Shown piece after piece: positions 16,623-26,203 of a stretch of 64,000 nt of DNA. A model generated the notes under the pieces. It made no database searches, was not told where the DNA came from, and saw only the letters and a program-made list of their open reading frames with translations. This DNA is from Rhodovarius crocodyli. GTDB taxonomy: Bacteria; Pseudomonadota; Alphaproteobacteria; Acetobacterales; Acetobacteraceae. Position numbers and translations under genes: made by a program. The stretch spans positions 44,119 to 108,118 of the forward strand of contig CAMDJV010000010.1 in the NCBI GenBank assembly GCA_945901085.1, in the 5' to 3' direction. Numbering within the stretch: the stretch's first letter is position 1; the number at the start of each line of letters is the position of its first letter.

Positions 16623-17559
16623 CGGAGGCGAGGAAGGCCTCGATATCCGCAGGCGTGCCGATGGCGCTCGCCGTCGCGTCCGGCGCATTGCGCTTCATGA
16701 GGCCGGTCAGCACCTTGCCTGAGCCAATTTCGGCAAAGCGGTCGCAGCCCATGGCCACCATCGCCGCCACGCATTCGCGCCAGCGCACAGTGCCGGTCAC
16801 CTGGCGGACCAGCAGATCGATGATTGCGGCCGGCTCGCTCACCCGCGCGGCGGTGACATTGGCGACCAGCGGCGGCGCGGGGGGGGCCATGCTGACGGCG
16901 GCCAGGGCCTCGGCCATCACATCGGCGGCCGGGCCCATCAGGCTGGAATGGAAGGGGGCGGAGACGGGCAGCAGCATGCCGCGCTTCACGCCGCGCGCCT
17001 TGGACACCTCAATGGCGCGCAGCACCGCGCTGCGATGGCCGGAGATGACCGATTGGCCGCCGCCATTGTCATTGGCCAGTTCCACCACCTCGCCCTGTGC
17101 GGCCTCGGCGCAGATTTCGGCGGCGAGGTCGGCCTCGGCGCCCAGCAGGGCCGCCATGGCGCCGAGTTCGGGCGGCACGGCCTCCTGCATCGCCTGGCCG
17201 CGCAGGCGCAGCAGCCGGGCGGTGACCGCCACCGGCAAGGCGCCGGCTGCGGTCAGGGCGCTGTATTCGCCCAAGGAATGGCCGGCCACCAGGGCCACCT
17301 TATCGGCCAGGCGGAAGCCGCCCTCACGCTCCAGCACCCGCACCACCGCCATGGAGACGGCCATGAGCGCGGGTTGGGCATTGGTGGTGAGGGTCAGTTC
17401 ATCGGGCGGGCCTTCGAAGATCAGGCGGGAGAGTTTTTGCTCCAGCGCGTCATCCACCTCCTGGAAGGTTTCCCGCGCGATGGGGAAGGCGTCGGCCAGA
17501 TCCCGGCCCATGCCGGGTGATTGGCTTCCCTGACCAGGGAAGATGAAGGCGAGGGCCAT
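16618..17559 (-). CDS. fabD: Malonyl-CoA:ACP transacylase
   Basis: 313 residues, normal length. It opens with the typical FIFPGQGSQSPGMGRDLADA and has the catalytic Ser in GHSLGEYSALTAAGA; the His in VSAPFHSSLMGPA completes the dyad. It loads malonate onto ACP to start fatty acid elongation. Its TAG stop is part of an R1 repeat. A 7-bp inverted repeat lies about 25 bp upstream of the start. Confidence 0.95.
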   Translation of the reverse strand: MALAFIFPGQGSQSPGMGRDLADAFPIARETFQEVDDALEQKLSRLIFEGPPDELTLTTNAQPALMAVSMAVVRVLEREGGFRLADKVALVAGHSLGEYSALTAAGALPVAVTARLLRLRGQAMQEAVPPELGAMAALLGAEADLAAEICAEAAQGEVVELANDNGGGQSVISGHRSAVLRAIEVSKARGVKRGMLLPVSAPFHSSLMGPAADVMAEALAAVSMAPPAPPLVANVTAARVSEPAAIIDLLVRQVTGTVRWRECVAAMVAMGCDRFAEIGSGKVLTGLMKRNAPDATASAIGTPADIEAFLASV

Positions 17560-17583
17560 GATAAACCTTGTATGCCGTGAAAA

Positions 17584-17617
17584 GGGTTTGATTTAATAAT
17601 TGCAGGCATCCAAACCC
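17584..17617. promoter_or_regulatory. Inverted repeat upstream of fabD
   Basis: GGGTTTG (17584-17590) and CAAACCC (17611-17617) are separated by 20 A/T-rich bases, between the chvI stop and the fabD start. It could be an operator for fabD or a weak terminator of chvI; the sequence does not decide. Confidence 0.35.
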
Positions 17618-17658
17618 GAACTCGCGCCCCCGCGTCAATCCCGCGGCGGCGGGTTTCA

Positions 17659-18360
17659 TCACGCTTCCTTGTAGCGATAGCCGATCCCATAGAGCGTTTC
17701 GATCTGCTGGAAATCATCATCCACATCGCGGAACTTCTTACGCACCCGCTTCACATGGCTGTCGATGGTCCGGTCATCGACATAGATATTCTCGCCATAG
17801 GCGGCATCGATCAGTTGATCGCGGTTCTTGACCATGCCCGGGCGCAGTGCGAGCGCTTTGACCAGCAGGAATTCCGTCACCGTCAGTTGGATTTGTTTGC
17901 CCTTCCACAGGCAGGCATGTTTGGTCTCATCGAGGGTGAGGTCGCCACGGGTGATCACGCCGCCGGCCGGCTGGCCCGCAGCCTCGGCGCGGTTGGTGTC
18001 GTTGCGGCGCAGCAGGGCGCGGATGCGCTCCAGCACCAGGCGCTGGGAGAAGGGCTTGGTGATATAGTCATCGGCGCCCAGGCGCAGGCCCATCAGCTCA
18101 TCCACCTCCTCATCCTTGGAGGTGAGGAAGATGACCGGCATGGCGGTGCGGGTGCGCAGGCGTTGCAGCAACTCCATGCCATCCATCCGGGGCATTTTGA
18201 TGTCGAGCACGGCCAGATCGGCCGGCTTGGCCAGCAGGCCTTGCAGCGCGCTTTCGCCATCGGTGTAGGTGCGCACCGAAAAACCCTCCTGCTCCAGCGT
18301 CATCGACAGGCTGGTAAGGATGTTGCGGTCGTCATCGACCAGAACGATCGTGTGCGGCAT
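17659..18360 (-). CDS. chvI: ChvI-type OmpR-family response regulator
   Basis: 233 residues. The ATG at 18358-18360 follows AGGAG; an open extension upstream has no support. The receiver domain shows the DDD acidic cluster ([11 protein letters not shown]), the phospho-acceptor Asp in [14 protein letters not shown] and the Lys in [10 protein letters not shown] winged-helix OmpR domain follows ([29 protein letters not shown]). It is closest to ChvI of alphaproteobacteria, which works with the kinase ChvG in acid and envelope stress. No chvG or hprK is beside it, which is unusual. Confidence 0.88.
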   Translation of the reverse strand: MPHTIVLVDDDRNILTSLSMTLEQEGFSVRTYTDGESALQGLLAKPADLAVLDIKMPRMDGMELLQRLRTRTAMPVIFLTSKDEEVDELMGLRLGADDYITKPFSQRLVLERIRALLRRNDTNRAEAAGQPAGGVITRGDLTLDETKHACLWKGKQIQLTVTEFLLVKALALRPGMVKNRDQLIDAAYGENIYVDDRTIDSHVKRVRKKFRDVDDDFQQIETLYGIGYRYKEA

Positions 18361-18470
18361 GGGGATATCTCCTGACCCCTGCATAGCCGCTGGCGCCGCG
18401 CCGCGCCAAGATGATCTTGTCTCCAACCGGTGGCATGGACTGCTGGCGCGGGGGAGGTTAGCCTCAATCT

Positions 18471-19352
18471 ATGCGAATCTATGAATTCCTGACGCTCGAC
18501 GTCTTCACCACCACCCGCTTCGGCGGCAATCCGCTGGCCGTCTTCCCGGATGCGGCGGGGATGAGCGATGCCGAGATGCAGGCCATTGCCGCCGAGTTCA
18601 ACCTCAGCGAAACCACCTTCCTGCTGCCGCCGGCGGATGCGGCCAATACGGCGCGGGTGCGTATTTTCACCCCGGCGCGGGAAATGCCCTTTGCCGGCCA
18701 CCCCAATGTGGGCACCGGCTGGGCGCTGGCCGGGCGCGCGGTGGAGAATGTGCTGCGCTTTGAGGAATTGGCCGGGCTGGTGACGGTGACGTTGGAGCGC
18801 GACGCGGCGGGCGCGCTCACCGCCGCCACCATCGCAGCCCCCCTGCCGCTGACGCTGGGGCCGGATTTCACGCCGGGCGAGATTGCGCCCTGCGCCGGGC
18901 TGAACCCTGGCGACATCATCACCACCCACCACGCGCCCATCTGCGGGTCGGTGGGCAATCCGTTCATACTGGCAGAGGTGACGCCCGAGGCGCTGGCCCG
19001 CGCCGCGCCTGACGCCATGGCGATGAAGCGGCTCTCCGCCGCGCATCCGGTGCTGAACAACCGCGCCGCGCTGTATATCTACGCCCATGACGGCGCGAAG
19101 CTGCGCAGCCGGATGTTCGCGCCCTCCCTGGGCGTGGGCGAGGACCCGGCCACCGGCAGCGCCGCCACGCCGCTGGCTGGGCTGCTGCTGCAGCTTTCGG
19201 GCGCTGATTCGGGCCATTGGGATATGCATCAGGGGGTAGAAATGGGCCGGCCGAGCCTGCTGCGCACCACCGCGCGCCGCACGGAAGCGGGGATCATGAC
19301 CACCGTGGGTGGCGCCTGCGTGCCGGTCATGCGGGGTGAGATTTCGCTGTAG
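18471..19352 (+). CDS. PhzF-family protein
   Basis: 293 residues, the usual size. The start YEFLTLDVFTTTRFGGNPLA, the catalytic-Glu region EFNLSETTFLLPP, and the C-terminal GEDPATGSAATPLAGLLLQL are typical of PhzF-like isomerase/epimerase folds. No phenazine genes are nearby, so phenazine synthesis is not implied; the substrate is unknown. It is divergent from chvI. Confidence 0.9.
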   Translation: MRIYEFLTLDVFTTTRFGGNPLAVFPDAAGMSDAEMQAIAAEFNLSETTFLLPPADAANTARVRIFTPAREMPFAGHPNVGTGWALAGRAVENVLRFEELAGLVTVTLERDAAGALTAATIAAPLPLTLGPDFTPGEIAPCAGLNPGDIITTHHAPICGSVGNPFILAEVTPEALARAAPDAMAMKRLSAAHPVLNNRAALYIYAHDGAKLRSRMFAPSLGVGEDPATGSAATPLAGLLLQLSGADSGHWDMHQGVEMGRPSLLRTTARRTEAGIMTTVGGACVPVMRGEISL

Positions 19353-19471
19353 CGGCCGCAACCGCGGCTTGCGGCGGGCGGTTTGGGCGGCCATGCTCGG
19401 CGCTGTTATGACCCACCGTCAGGCGCGCGGGCGGCCCTGTTAGCCCTTCGCGCGGGAGAATTCGAAACGCC

Positions 19472-20302
19472 ATGCCGCGCCATATCGCCTGCCTCTCCTT
19501 TGATTTCGACACCTGGTCCGGCTTCGCCTCGCGCGGGTTGCTCACGCCCACGCCGATCTCGCGCGGCGAATTCGGCGTGGTGGGGGCGGGGCGCATTCTG
19601 GACCTGCTGAAATCACGCGGCATCAAATCCAGCTGGTATATCCCCGGCATCGTGATCGAGACCTATCCCGAGGCCTGCGCCCGCGTGGTGCGCGAGGGCC
19701 ATGAGGTGGGGCATCATGGCTGGAGCCATGTGCAACCCGCTTTGCTGCCGGCTGCGCGCGAGGCGGATGAATTCGCGCAAGCCGTGGAGAGCATCAAGCG
19801 GCTCACCGGGGCCATCCCTTCGGGCTATCGTTCACCGGCCTGGGATATCAGTGACCGCACGATCGACCTGATGATCGAACATGGGCTGAATTATGATAGT
19901 TCGATGATGGGCCATGACCACCACCCCTATTTCGCCCGGCGCGGCGATGTGGTGAGCGAGGCGGCGCCGATGCAGTTCGGCACCACCACCAATTTGGTGG
20001 AAATACCGATTAGCTGGTCGCTCGATGACCATCCGCATTTCGAATTCTTCCGCACCAAGGAACATTTGATGCCCGGCCTGGCCAATGCCAATGCCGTACT
20101 GGAGAATTTCGTCGCCGATTTCGAGTATATGCGGCGCACGGAGGAGTGGGGCATGCTGGTCTATACCTTCCACCCCTATGTCATCGGCCGTGGCCACCGC
20201 ATGCTGATGCTGGAAAAGCTGATCGATGCGCTGAGCGCCATGGGTGCCGAATTCTGCACGTTGGACCAGATTCAGCGCGAATTTCGCGCGCGGGTGGCGT
20301 GA
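19472..20302 (+). CDS. Polysaccharide deacetylase (CE4) family hydrolase
   Basis: 276 residues with no signal peptide, so probably cytoplasmic. NodB-type motifs are present: SFDFDTW with the metal/base Asp, GHEVGHHGWSHV with the metal His pair, and GYRSPAWDIS. The lack of a signal and this motif style fit the PuuE/allantoinase-like branch, which acts on small C-N substrates rather than polysaccharides. That substrate idea is inference. Confidence 0.85.
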   Translation: MPRHIACLSFDFDTWSGFASRGLLTPTPISRGEFGVVGAGRILDLLKSRGIKSSWYIPGIVIETYPEACARVVREGHEVGHHGWSHVQPALLPAAREADEFAQAVESIKRLTGAIPSGYRSPAWDISDRTIDLMIEHGLNYDSSMMGHDHHPYFARRGDVVSEAAPMQFGTTTNLVEIPISWSLDDHPHFEFFRTKEHLMPGLANANAVLENFVADFEYMRRTEEWGMLVYTFHPYVIGRGHRMLMLEKLIDALSAMGAEFCTLDQIQREFRARVA

Positions 20303-20352
20303 ACCGGCGAGGTTGAGCGCGCCGCCGGTGAGCGGCCTGGCCTAGGCTCGGA

Positions 20353-21507
20353 TCAGCCGGCGGTGAGCACCGGCATGTCGATCCAGCGGCGCTCAGTGTG
20401 GCTGGCATGGCAGGCCTCCACCAATTGCAGGCCACGCGCGGCGGCCAGCAGCGATGTGGTGTTGGGGCCATCCTCGGCCAAGTGGCGCAAAAACGCCTCC
20501 CAGGCCATGCGGTAGGAATTCTTGAGCACCACCACATCGGGCACCGGCGCCCATTGCGCGTAGAGATCCTGCGCCACCGGCACATCCACATTCCAGCCCG
20601 GCTTGGGGGTTGTGCCGAGTGCCTGCGCCACGCAGCGATGCAGCCCCGCAACCGCGCTGCCTTGAGTGCCCTGCACCGTGATGGTCAGCAGATCATCGCG
20701 CCGCACCCGATCGGCCCAGGAGGCATTGATCTCCAGCGCCGCGCCGCATTCGAGGTCGAGCAGCGCGCGGGCCTCATCCTCGACATCGACCTGGTAGGGC
20801 TGGCCGCGCTCGTCGCGTCGCTGCGGCTGGGCGGTGCGCAATTGGCAGGTGACGGCGGTGGGGCGGCCGAAAAGCCCATCGACGATGTAGCGCCAATGCG
20901 GAAACATATCGAGCACCAGCCCGCCGCCATCAGCCTGACGATAATTCCAGGAAGAACGTTGCGCCGGCACCTGCTGGCCATCGAAGACCCACCAGCCGAA
21001 ATCGATCCGCACCGAGAGCAGGCGGCCGAAGAAGCCTTGCTCACGCAAGAGGCGCAGCTTGGTGAGGCCGGGCAGAAACAGCTTATCCTGCACCACGCCA
21101 TGCTTGCGGCCGCGGGCCTCAGCGGCGGCGAGCAAAGCCATGGCCTCGGCCTGGCTCGGTGCCACCGGCTTTTCCAGATAGATGTGCTTGCCAGCCTCAA
21201 TCGCGCGCATCGCCAAAGCCGGGCGGCCGGCGGTGAAGGCGCTGTCGAAGAAGAGTTCATCGGCGGGGTCAGCCAGGGCGGCATCAAGGTCAGTCGTCCA
21301 GCGCGCCACGCCATGGGCGCGGGCCAGGGCCGCCAGTTTTTCCGGGTTGCGGCCAACCAGTATGGGGTCCGGCAGCAGCCTGTCGCCATTGGCCAGTGGC
21401 AGCCCACCTTCCTTCGCAATGGCCAGCACAGAATTGACCAAATGCTGGTTGGTGCCGATGCGCCCCGTGACGCCATGCATGATGATACCCAGGCGACGCG
21501 TGGCCAT
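20353..21507 (-). CDS. Gfo/Idh/MocA-family oxidoreductase
   Basis: 384 residues. The ATG at 21505-21507 has GGAG upstream; an in-frame ATG at 21519 does not. N-terminal Rossmann fold (IIMHGVTGRIG), the family signature HIYLEKPVAPSQAEAM, and a C-terminal dimerisation domain. It is an NAD(P)-dependent sugar or cyclitol-type dehydrogenase with unknown substrate. It is last in the leftward run with the ABC transporter and may process what that imports. Confidence 0.88.
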   Translation of the reverse strand: MATRRLGIIMHGVTGRIGTNQHLVNSVLAIAKEGGLPLANGDRLLPDPILVGRNPEKLAALARAHGVARWTTDLDAALADPADELFFDSAFTAGRPALAMRAIEAGKHIYLEKPVAPSQAEAMALLAAAEARGRKHGVVQDKLFLPGLTKLRLLREQGFFGRLLSVRIDFGWWVFDGQQVPAQRSSWNYRQADGGGLVLDMFPHWRYIVDGLFGRPTAVTCQLRTAQPQRRDERGQPYQVDVEDEARALLDLECGAALEINASWADRVRRDDLLTITVQGTQGSAVAGLHRCVAQALGTTPKPGWNVDVPVAQDLYAQWAPVPDVVVLKNSYRMAWEAFLRHLAEDGPNTTSLLAAARGLQLVEACHASHTERRWIDMPVLTAG

Positions 21508-21537
21508 GTCAGTCTCCATAAACGATCAGGGTGGGGC

Positions 21538-22344
21538 TCATGCCATCATCCGGTAGAGCTCGCGGTTCAACTCCGCCACCATGCGGGCGAAGGCATCGGT
21601 CAGCCGCATCTCGGGCAGGCGCGGGCGGGGCAGATCCACGGTGATGACGCGCTCGATTCGGCCCGGCCGGGGCGTCATCAGCACGATGGCATCGGAGAGA
21701 AACACCGCCTCGGCCAGGGAATGGGTGACGAAGAGCACCGTCTTGCGGAAACGGGCATGGATGCGCATCAATTCGATGCCCATGCGGTCACGGGTGATCT
21801 CGTCGAGTGCGGCGAAGGGCTCGTCCATCAGCAGCACATCGGGGTTCAGCGCCAGGGCGCGGGCCAGCGCGGCGCGGGATTGCATGCCGCCCGAAAGCTG
21901 CGCCGGGCGCTTGGCGCCAAAACCCTCCAGCCCGACCAATTGCAGCAATGCCGCCACATCCGGCGCGGGGCGGCCGGTGCGTTTGGCGGAGAGTTCATGC
22001 AGCAGCGCCACATTATCGGCGATGCGCAGCCAGGGCATCAGATTGGGCGCTTGTGAAACGAGGCCAATGCGGGCCTCGCGGCGCATTTGCGAGGCCGGGG
22101 TGCCGGCAATGGTGATGCTGCCCGCGGTTGGCGCGATCATGTCACCCACCGCGCGCAGCAGGGTGGATTTGCCGCAGCCCGAGGGGCCGACAAGCGAGAC
22201 GAAAGCCCCCTCTGGCACGCCGATATTGATATCGGCGAGCGCCTGCACCGGCTCCGCGCCGCCCTGGCCATAGGTGACCTGCACGTCGCGCACGGCGATG
22301 AAGGCGGGCGCGGTTTCGCTGCCTGTTGGGCCGGCCAGAATCAA
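21538..22344 (-). CDS. ABC transporter ATP-binding protein (NitT/TauT type)
   Basis: 268 residues from a TTG overlapping the stop of the binding-protein gene. Walker A GPSGCGKSTLL, the signature region QLSGGMQSRAALARALAL, Walker B VLLMDEPFAALD and the switch His in LFVTHSLAEAVFLSD. It is the cytoplasmic ATPase of an importer in the SsuB/TauB branch (nitrate, sulfonates, pyrimidine precursors and others). Confidence 0.92.
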   Translation of the reverse strand: MILAGPTGSETAPAFIAVRDVQVTYGQGGAEPVQALADINIGVPEGAFVSLVGPSGCGKSTLLRAVGDMIAPTAGSITIAGTPASQMRREARIGLVSQAPNLMPWLRIADNVALLHELSAKRTGRPAPDVAALLQLVGLEGFGAKRPAQLSGGMQSRAALARALALNPDVLLMDEPFAALDEITRDRMGIELMRIHARFRKTVLFVTHSLAEAVFLSDAIVLMTPRPGRIERVITVDLPRPRLPEMRLTDAFARMVAELNRELYRMMA

Positions 22345-23378
22345 GCCGCCGGCCTTTCACGCACCAGGGTGGCGAGGCTGCGGGCTTCCTCGATGCGCTC
22401 GACGAATTCATTGGTGTAGAGTTCGCGCGCGCTGGGCCGGCGCTGCAAATCGCCGCCTTCCATCAGGTAGTTGATCGAGCTTTCCCATTTGCTCTCGTCG
22501 AAGCGGCCAAAGCGTTCGGCGAAATCGGGGCTGCGATAAAGGTCATAGATCATCCGCAGCTTGCGCACTTCCAGCGCGTGCATCCGGTCGGGCGAGACTT
22601 CGACAACATAGTTCATCGCCTGGTCCATATTGGCGCTGGTCCAGATCAGCGCCTTCATCGTGGCGCGGATGAAGCGCTCGGTCAGGTCGCCACGGCGCAT
22701 TTCACGCTCATTGGCGACGATGGCGGTGCCGCAGAATTTCACCCCGAAATCCTTCAGCGCCATGACGTTGCAGGGGAAGCCGCGCTCCTCCAGCGTCAAG
22801 GGCTGACCATAGGAGAAGCCGAAGCCGCAATCAGCCTGGCCGGCGGCCACCATCTGAATCTCCGCCCCGCGATTGATCGTGAGAAGGGTGATATCGTTGC
22901 GGGTCAGCCCACCGGCCTGCAGCAGCGGGTCAAGCAAGCCGCGCACCTGCGCCTGGAAGAAGGTGATACGCTTGCCGCGCAAATGCTCGGGCCGGCTGAT
23001 GCCGCTGCTTTTCAGCGCGAAGACCGAGAAGGGATTATCCGGTTGGTCGGCCATCACCGCCACCACCGGCAAATTGGCGGCGCGCGACTTGATATAGCCA
23101 TCGGCATTGGCGACGAGAAACTGCTCCCGGCCGGCGGCGATGAAGACCTCGTTCTGCTGGCCGGCGGCGGCGGGGCGGATTTCAAGGTTGATGCCCTCGG
23201 CGCGGTAAATATTCTGCCGCAGCCCGGCGTAATATTGCGCGTGCATCGCCCAGGGGGTGAAGTTCAGCCGCAGGATGGCGTCCTGCAGCCGCCCCTGGGC
23301 GCGGGCGGGGCGCAAGCCGATGGGGGCAATGGGCGCGGCCAGCGCGCCCAGGGCCACGAATGTCCTTCGTGATGTCAT
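22341..23378 (-). CDS. ABC transporter substrate-binding protein (NMT1/SsuA-like)
   Basis: 345 residues. The ATG at 23376-23378 follows GGAG. A twin-arginine-like signal (MTSRRTFVALGALAAPI) is followed by the NMT1/THI5-like fold: LRLNFTPWAMHAQYYAGLRQ, NLEIRPAAAGQQNEVFIAAG. The WAMHAQYYAG region resembles pyrimidine and taurine binders; the ligand is not predictable. It delivers substrate to the adjacent permease and ATPase. Confidence 0.9.
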   Translation of the reverse strand: MTSRRTFVALGALAAPIAPIGLRPARAQGRLQDAILRLNFTPWAMHAQYYAGLRQNIYRAEGINLEIRPAAAGQQNEVFIAAGREQFLVANADGYIKSRAANLPVVAVMADQPDNPFSVFALKSSGISRPEHLRGKRITFFQAQVRGLLDPLLQAGGLTRNDITLLTINRGAEIQMVAAGQADCGFGFSYGQPLTLEERGFPCNVMALKDFGVKFCGTAIVANEREMRRGDLTERFIRATMKALIWTSANMDQAMNYVVEVSPDRMHALEVRKLRMIYDLYRSPDFAERFGRFDESKWESSINYLMEGGDLQRRPSARELYTNEFVERIEEARSLATLVRERPAA

Positions 23379-23392
23379 GGCGTTTCTCCGTG

Positions 23393-24184
23393 TTATGTCT
23401 GGGCGCGGGTGGCGCCATCTTCCTGCCGCCAGGACAGGGCCTTCTCCACGGCGCCCATCGCGCCAAAGAAGGCCATGCCGATGCCGGCGAGCAGGATGAT
23501 GGCGGCGAAGCTGCGCGCGGTGTTGAAATTGAAGCTGCCCGACAGCACCAGATAGCCAATGCCATCCGTGGCCGCGAGCCATTCCGCCACAATGGCGCCA
23601 AGCACCGCCAACGTGGTGGCAATGCGCAGCCCGGCGAAAATATAGGGCACCGCGTAGGGCAGCCGCAGGCGCAAAAAGGTTTGCCGGCTGGTGGCGTCAA
23701 CGCTGTGGAAGACATCGACAAGCCCCGCATCCACCTGCTTGAAGCCGGCCATGGTGTTGATCACCACCGGGAAGAAGGCGATGGAGGCCACCACCAGCAG
23801 CTTCGACCCCGCCCCGGCACCAACCCAGAGCAGGATCAGCGGCGCGATGGCAATCTTGGGCACGGATTGGCTGGCGACGAGGATGGGCATGAGCATGCGC
23901 TCGACCAGCGGCCAGCGGATCATCGCCATGCTGGCGGCCAGCGCAAAGACCACGGCGGCGACATAGCCGGCCAGAATGCCCCAGACCGTCTGCCCGGCAT
24001 GGAAGAAGATGAGCCGCCCGTCGCGGATAAACTCCGCCACCACGTCGCTGGGCGCGGGCAGCAGAAAGCGCTGGATATCCAGCCCCACCACCGCCGCCTC
24101 CCATAGCAGCAGCAGCGCGGCCATCGTCAGCACTGCGGCGCCAGGCCCCGCTGCCCAACGGCCGATGCGTGGCAAGAGGCCCAT
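23393..24184 (-). CDS. ABC transporter permease (NitT/TauT type)
   Basis: 263 residues from the ATG at 24182-24184; a TTG at 24193 that overlaps the upstream stop is an alternative. There are about six membrane segments and the EAA-type loop (DVFHSVDATSRQTFLRLRLP) that contacts the ATPase. It forms the membrane channel of the importer with the genes on either side. Confidence 0.9.
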   Translation of the reverse strand: MGLLPRIGRWAAGPGAAVLTMAALLLLWEAAVVGLDIQRFLLPAPSDVVAEFIRDGRLIFFHAGQTVWGILAGYVAAVVFALAASMAMIRWPLVERMLMPILVASQSVPKIAIAPLILLWVGAGAGSKLLVVASIAFFPVVINTMAGFKQVDAGLVDVFHSVDATSRQTFLRLRLPYAVPYIFAGLRIATTLAVLGAIVAEWLAATDGIGYLVLSGSFNFNTARSFAAIILLAGIGMAFFGAMGAVEKALSWRQEDGATRAQT

Positions 24185-24189
24185 GGGGT

Positions 24190-25038
24190 TCAATCCACCG
24201 GCACCAGGCGGGAGAGGCGGCGGGGGTTCATCTCGGCCAGCAGGATGGTGCCATCGGGCGCCTGGCAGACCCCATGCGCGCCATTGAGCACCGCCCGGCC
24301 ACGGCCGATGAGCGCGCCATCGGCCGCCAGCAGCGACAGCCTGGGCACCTGGTCGGTCACATAAAGCTGGCCCTTGGCATCGCCCCAGATATCCATCGGC
24401 TTGTGGAAATCATCGATGCTGCGGATGAAGCCGCCGGTGGGGGTGAAGAATTGCAGCCGCGAATTGTCCCGATCGGCCACCACCACGGTCCCATCGGGCT
24501 GCACCCAGACGGCGTGCGGGATGAGGAATTGCCCCGGGCCCCGCCCCGGCTCACCCCAGCCGCCCAGCGGCGTGCCGCCGGAGGAGAAGCGATGCACCCG
24601 CGCCGCCGCATAGCCATCGCCGACATAAATATCGCCATTGGGCGCGAAGGCGATATCGCAGGGGGAATTGAACGGGCGGAGGGCCTGATGGCGCTCACCG
24701 ATCCGCCCCAACTCCTTGCCATGGCGGTTGAAGATGATGACCTGATGGGCGTCGCGGTCCACCACATAAACATCGCCGGCGGGTGAGACGCCGAACATAT
24801 GCCCATCGGCCACTTCCTTGGCGCCAAAGGCGTGTTCGCGCCGGCCATCGGGGGCGAGCACCAGCACGGAGGGCGATTCGGGGTCGGTATAGGCGTCCTG
24901 CCGCAGCAGGACGAAGATGCGGCCTTCGGCATCGGTTGCGACATCGGAAATGCCGCCCACGCCATCGGTCTCGCCCCAGGGGCGCTGGATGGCATAGCGT
25001 TGCGTGCCGAGGGTGATGTGCAGGGTGTGTCGGGTCAT
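24190..25038 (-). CDS. NHL-repeat beta-propeller protein
   Basis: 282 residues with no signal peptide. Repeated NHL strands are visible: DVATDAEGRIFVLLRQDAY, MFGVSPAGDVYVVDRDAHQV, DIAFAPNGDIYVGDGYA, AVWVQPDGTVVVADRDNSRL. It resembles peptidylglycine amidating lyase-like and 6-bladed propeller proteins; enzymatic activity is not established. It is first in the leftward ABC operon and starts 46 bp from ureD, its divergent neighbour. Confidence 0.85.
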   Translation of the reverse strand: MTRHTLHITLGTQRYAIQRPWGETDGVGGISDVATDAEGRIFVLLRQDAYTDPESPSVLVLAPDGRREHAFGAKEVADGHMFGVSPAGDVYVVDRDAHQVIIFNRHGKELGRIGERHQALRPFNSPCDIAFAPNGDIYVGDGYAAARVHRFSSGGTPLGGWGEPGRGPGQFLIPHAVWVQPDGTVVVADRDNSRLQFFTPTGGFIRSIDDFHKPMDIWGDAKGQLYVTDQVPRLSLLAADGALIGRGRAVLNGAHGVCQAPDGTILLAEMNPRRLSRLVPVD

Positions 25039-25084
25039 GCCCGCCAGATTGGCATGGCTTGGGCAGGCATGTCAGGGTGGTTTG

Positions 25085-25876
25085 ATGGATGGAATACAAC
25101 ATCAGCGCGCGCATGGGCGCCTGCAACTGCGCTGGGGGGCGAAGGGGCTGGTGGACCTCTTCCAGGCCTCGCCCATGCGGGCACTCTTCCCCGGCGCGGA
25201 ACCGGGGGAGCCTGCGACCATCGCGCAGGTCAATGTCGCCGGCGGGCTGGCGGGCGGCGATAGCGCTGATTTTGAACTGATTTTGGAGGATCATGCCCAG
25301 GCCACGCTGACGGCGGCGGCGGCGGAGAAGATCTATCGCAGCCTCGGCCCCGAAAGCCGCATCACCACAAGCGTGGCGCTGGGCGCCGGCGCGCGGCTGG
25401 AATGGCTGCCGCAGGAGGTGATCCTGTTCGATGGCGCAATGCTGCAGCGGCGGCAGGATTTTGCGCTCGGCGCCGGGGCGGAGTTGCTGCTGGCGGAAAT
25501 GCTGGTCTTCGGCCGCGCCGCGCGGGGCGAGGCGTTTGCCCATGGCCAGGTGTTCGATTCCTGGCGGCTGCGCGGGCCACAGGGGCTGCTCTGGGCCGAT
25601 GCGCTGGCCATGGCGGCGGGTGATCTGGCGCATCCGCATCGTTTCCATGGCGCCCAGGCCATGGGCACGGTGCTGCTGGCGGCCGAGGGGGCGGGGGCGC
25701 ATGTGCCAGCGCTGCGGGAGATCATGCCCTGCACGCTGCTGCGGCCGGGGCTTTTGCTGGCCCGTGCACTGGGCGATGCCTCCGATGTGCGCAACCAGGT
25801 GGCGGCGGCGGTGCCTTTGCTGCGTTCTGCGGCATTTGGCCTGCCGGCGCGGCTGCCAAGGCTCTGGCGCTGCTGA
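25085..25876 (+). CDS. ureD: Urease accessory protein UreD
   Basis: 263 residues from ATG 25085, preceded by AGGGTGG. Typical UreD features are LRWGAKGLVDLFQASPMRAL, VNVAGGLAGGDS, and AAAEKIYRSLGPE. UreD binds apo-urease and scaffolds UreF and UreG during nickel insertion. It is first of a complete ureDABCEFG set with short gaps or overlaps throughout. Confidence 0.93.
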   Translation: MDGIQHQRAHGRLQLRWGAKGLVDLFQASPMRALFPGAEPGEPATIAQVNVAGGLAGGDSADFELILEDHAQATLTAAAAEKIYRSLGPESRITTSVALGAGARLEWLPQEVILFDGAMLQRRQDFALGAGAELLLAEMLVFGRAARGEAFAHGQVFDSWRLRGPQGLLWADALAMAAGDLAHPHRFHGAQAMGTVLLAAEGAGAHVPALREIMPCTLLRPGLLLARALGDASDVRNQVAAAVPLLRSAAFGLPARLPRLWRC

Positions 25877-25900
25877 GCGAGGCTTGCCAAACTGAGCCTC

Positions 25901-26203
25901 ATGCACCTGACGCCCCGCGAAAAAGACAAGCTGCTGATCGCCATGGCCGCCGAGGTGGCGCGCAAGCGCCTCGCCCGCGGCGTGAAGCTGAACCACCCTG
26001 AGGCCATCGCGCTGATCAGTGATTTTGTGGTGGAGGGGGCGCGGGATGGCCGCTCCGTCGCTGATCTGATGCAGGCCGGGGCGAGGGTGATCAGCCGCGC
26101 CCAGGTCATGGAGGGCATTGCCGAGATGATCCATGAAATCCAGGTGGAAGCGACCTTTCCGGACGGCACCAAGCTTGTCACCGTGCATGAGCCCATCCGA
26201 TGA
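25901..26203 (+). CDS. ureA: Urease gamma subunit
   Basis: 100 residues, standard length. [20 protein letters not shown] and [20 protein letters not shown] are diagnostic, as is the C-terminal [18 protein letters not shown]. It is a small structural subunit of cytoplasmic urease and overlaps ureB by 4 bp. Confidence 0.97.
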   Translation: MHLTPREKDKLLIAMAAEVARKRLARGVKLNHPEAIALISDFVVEGARDGRSVADLMQAGARVISRAQVMEGIAEMIHEIQVEATFPDGTKLVTVHEPIR

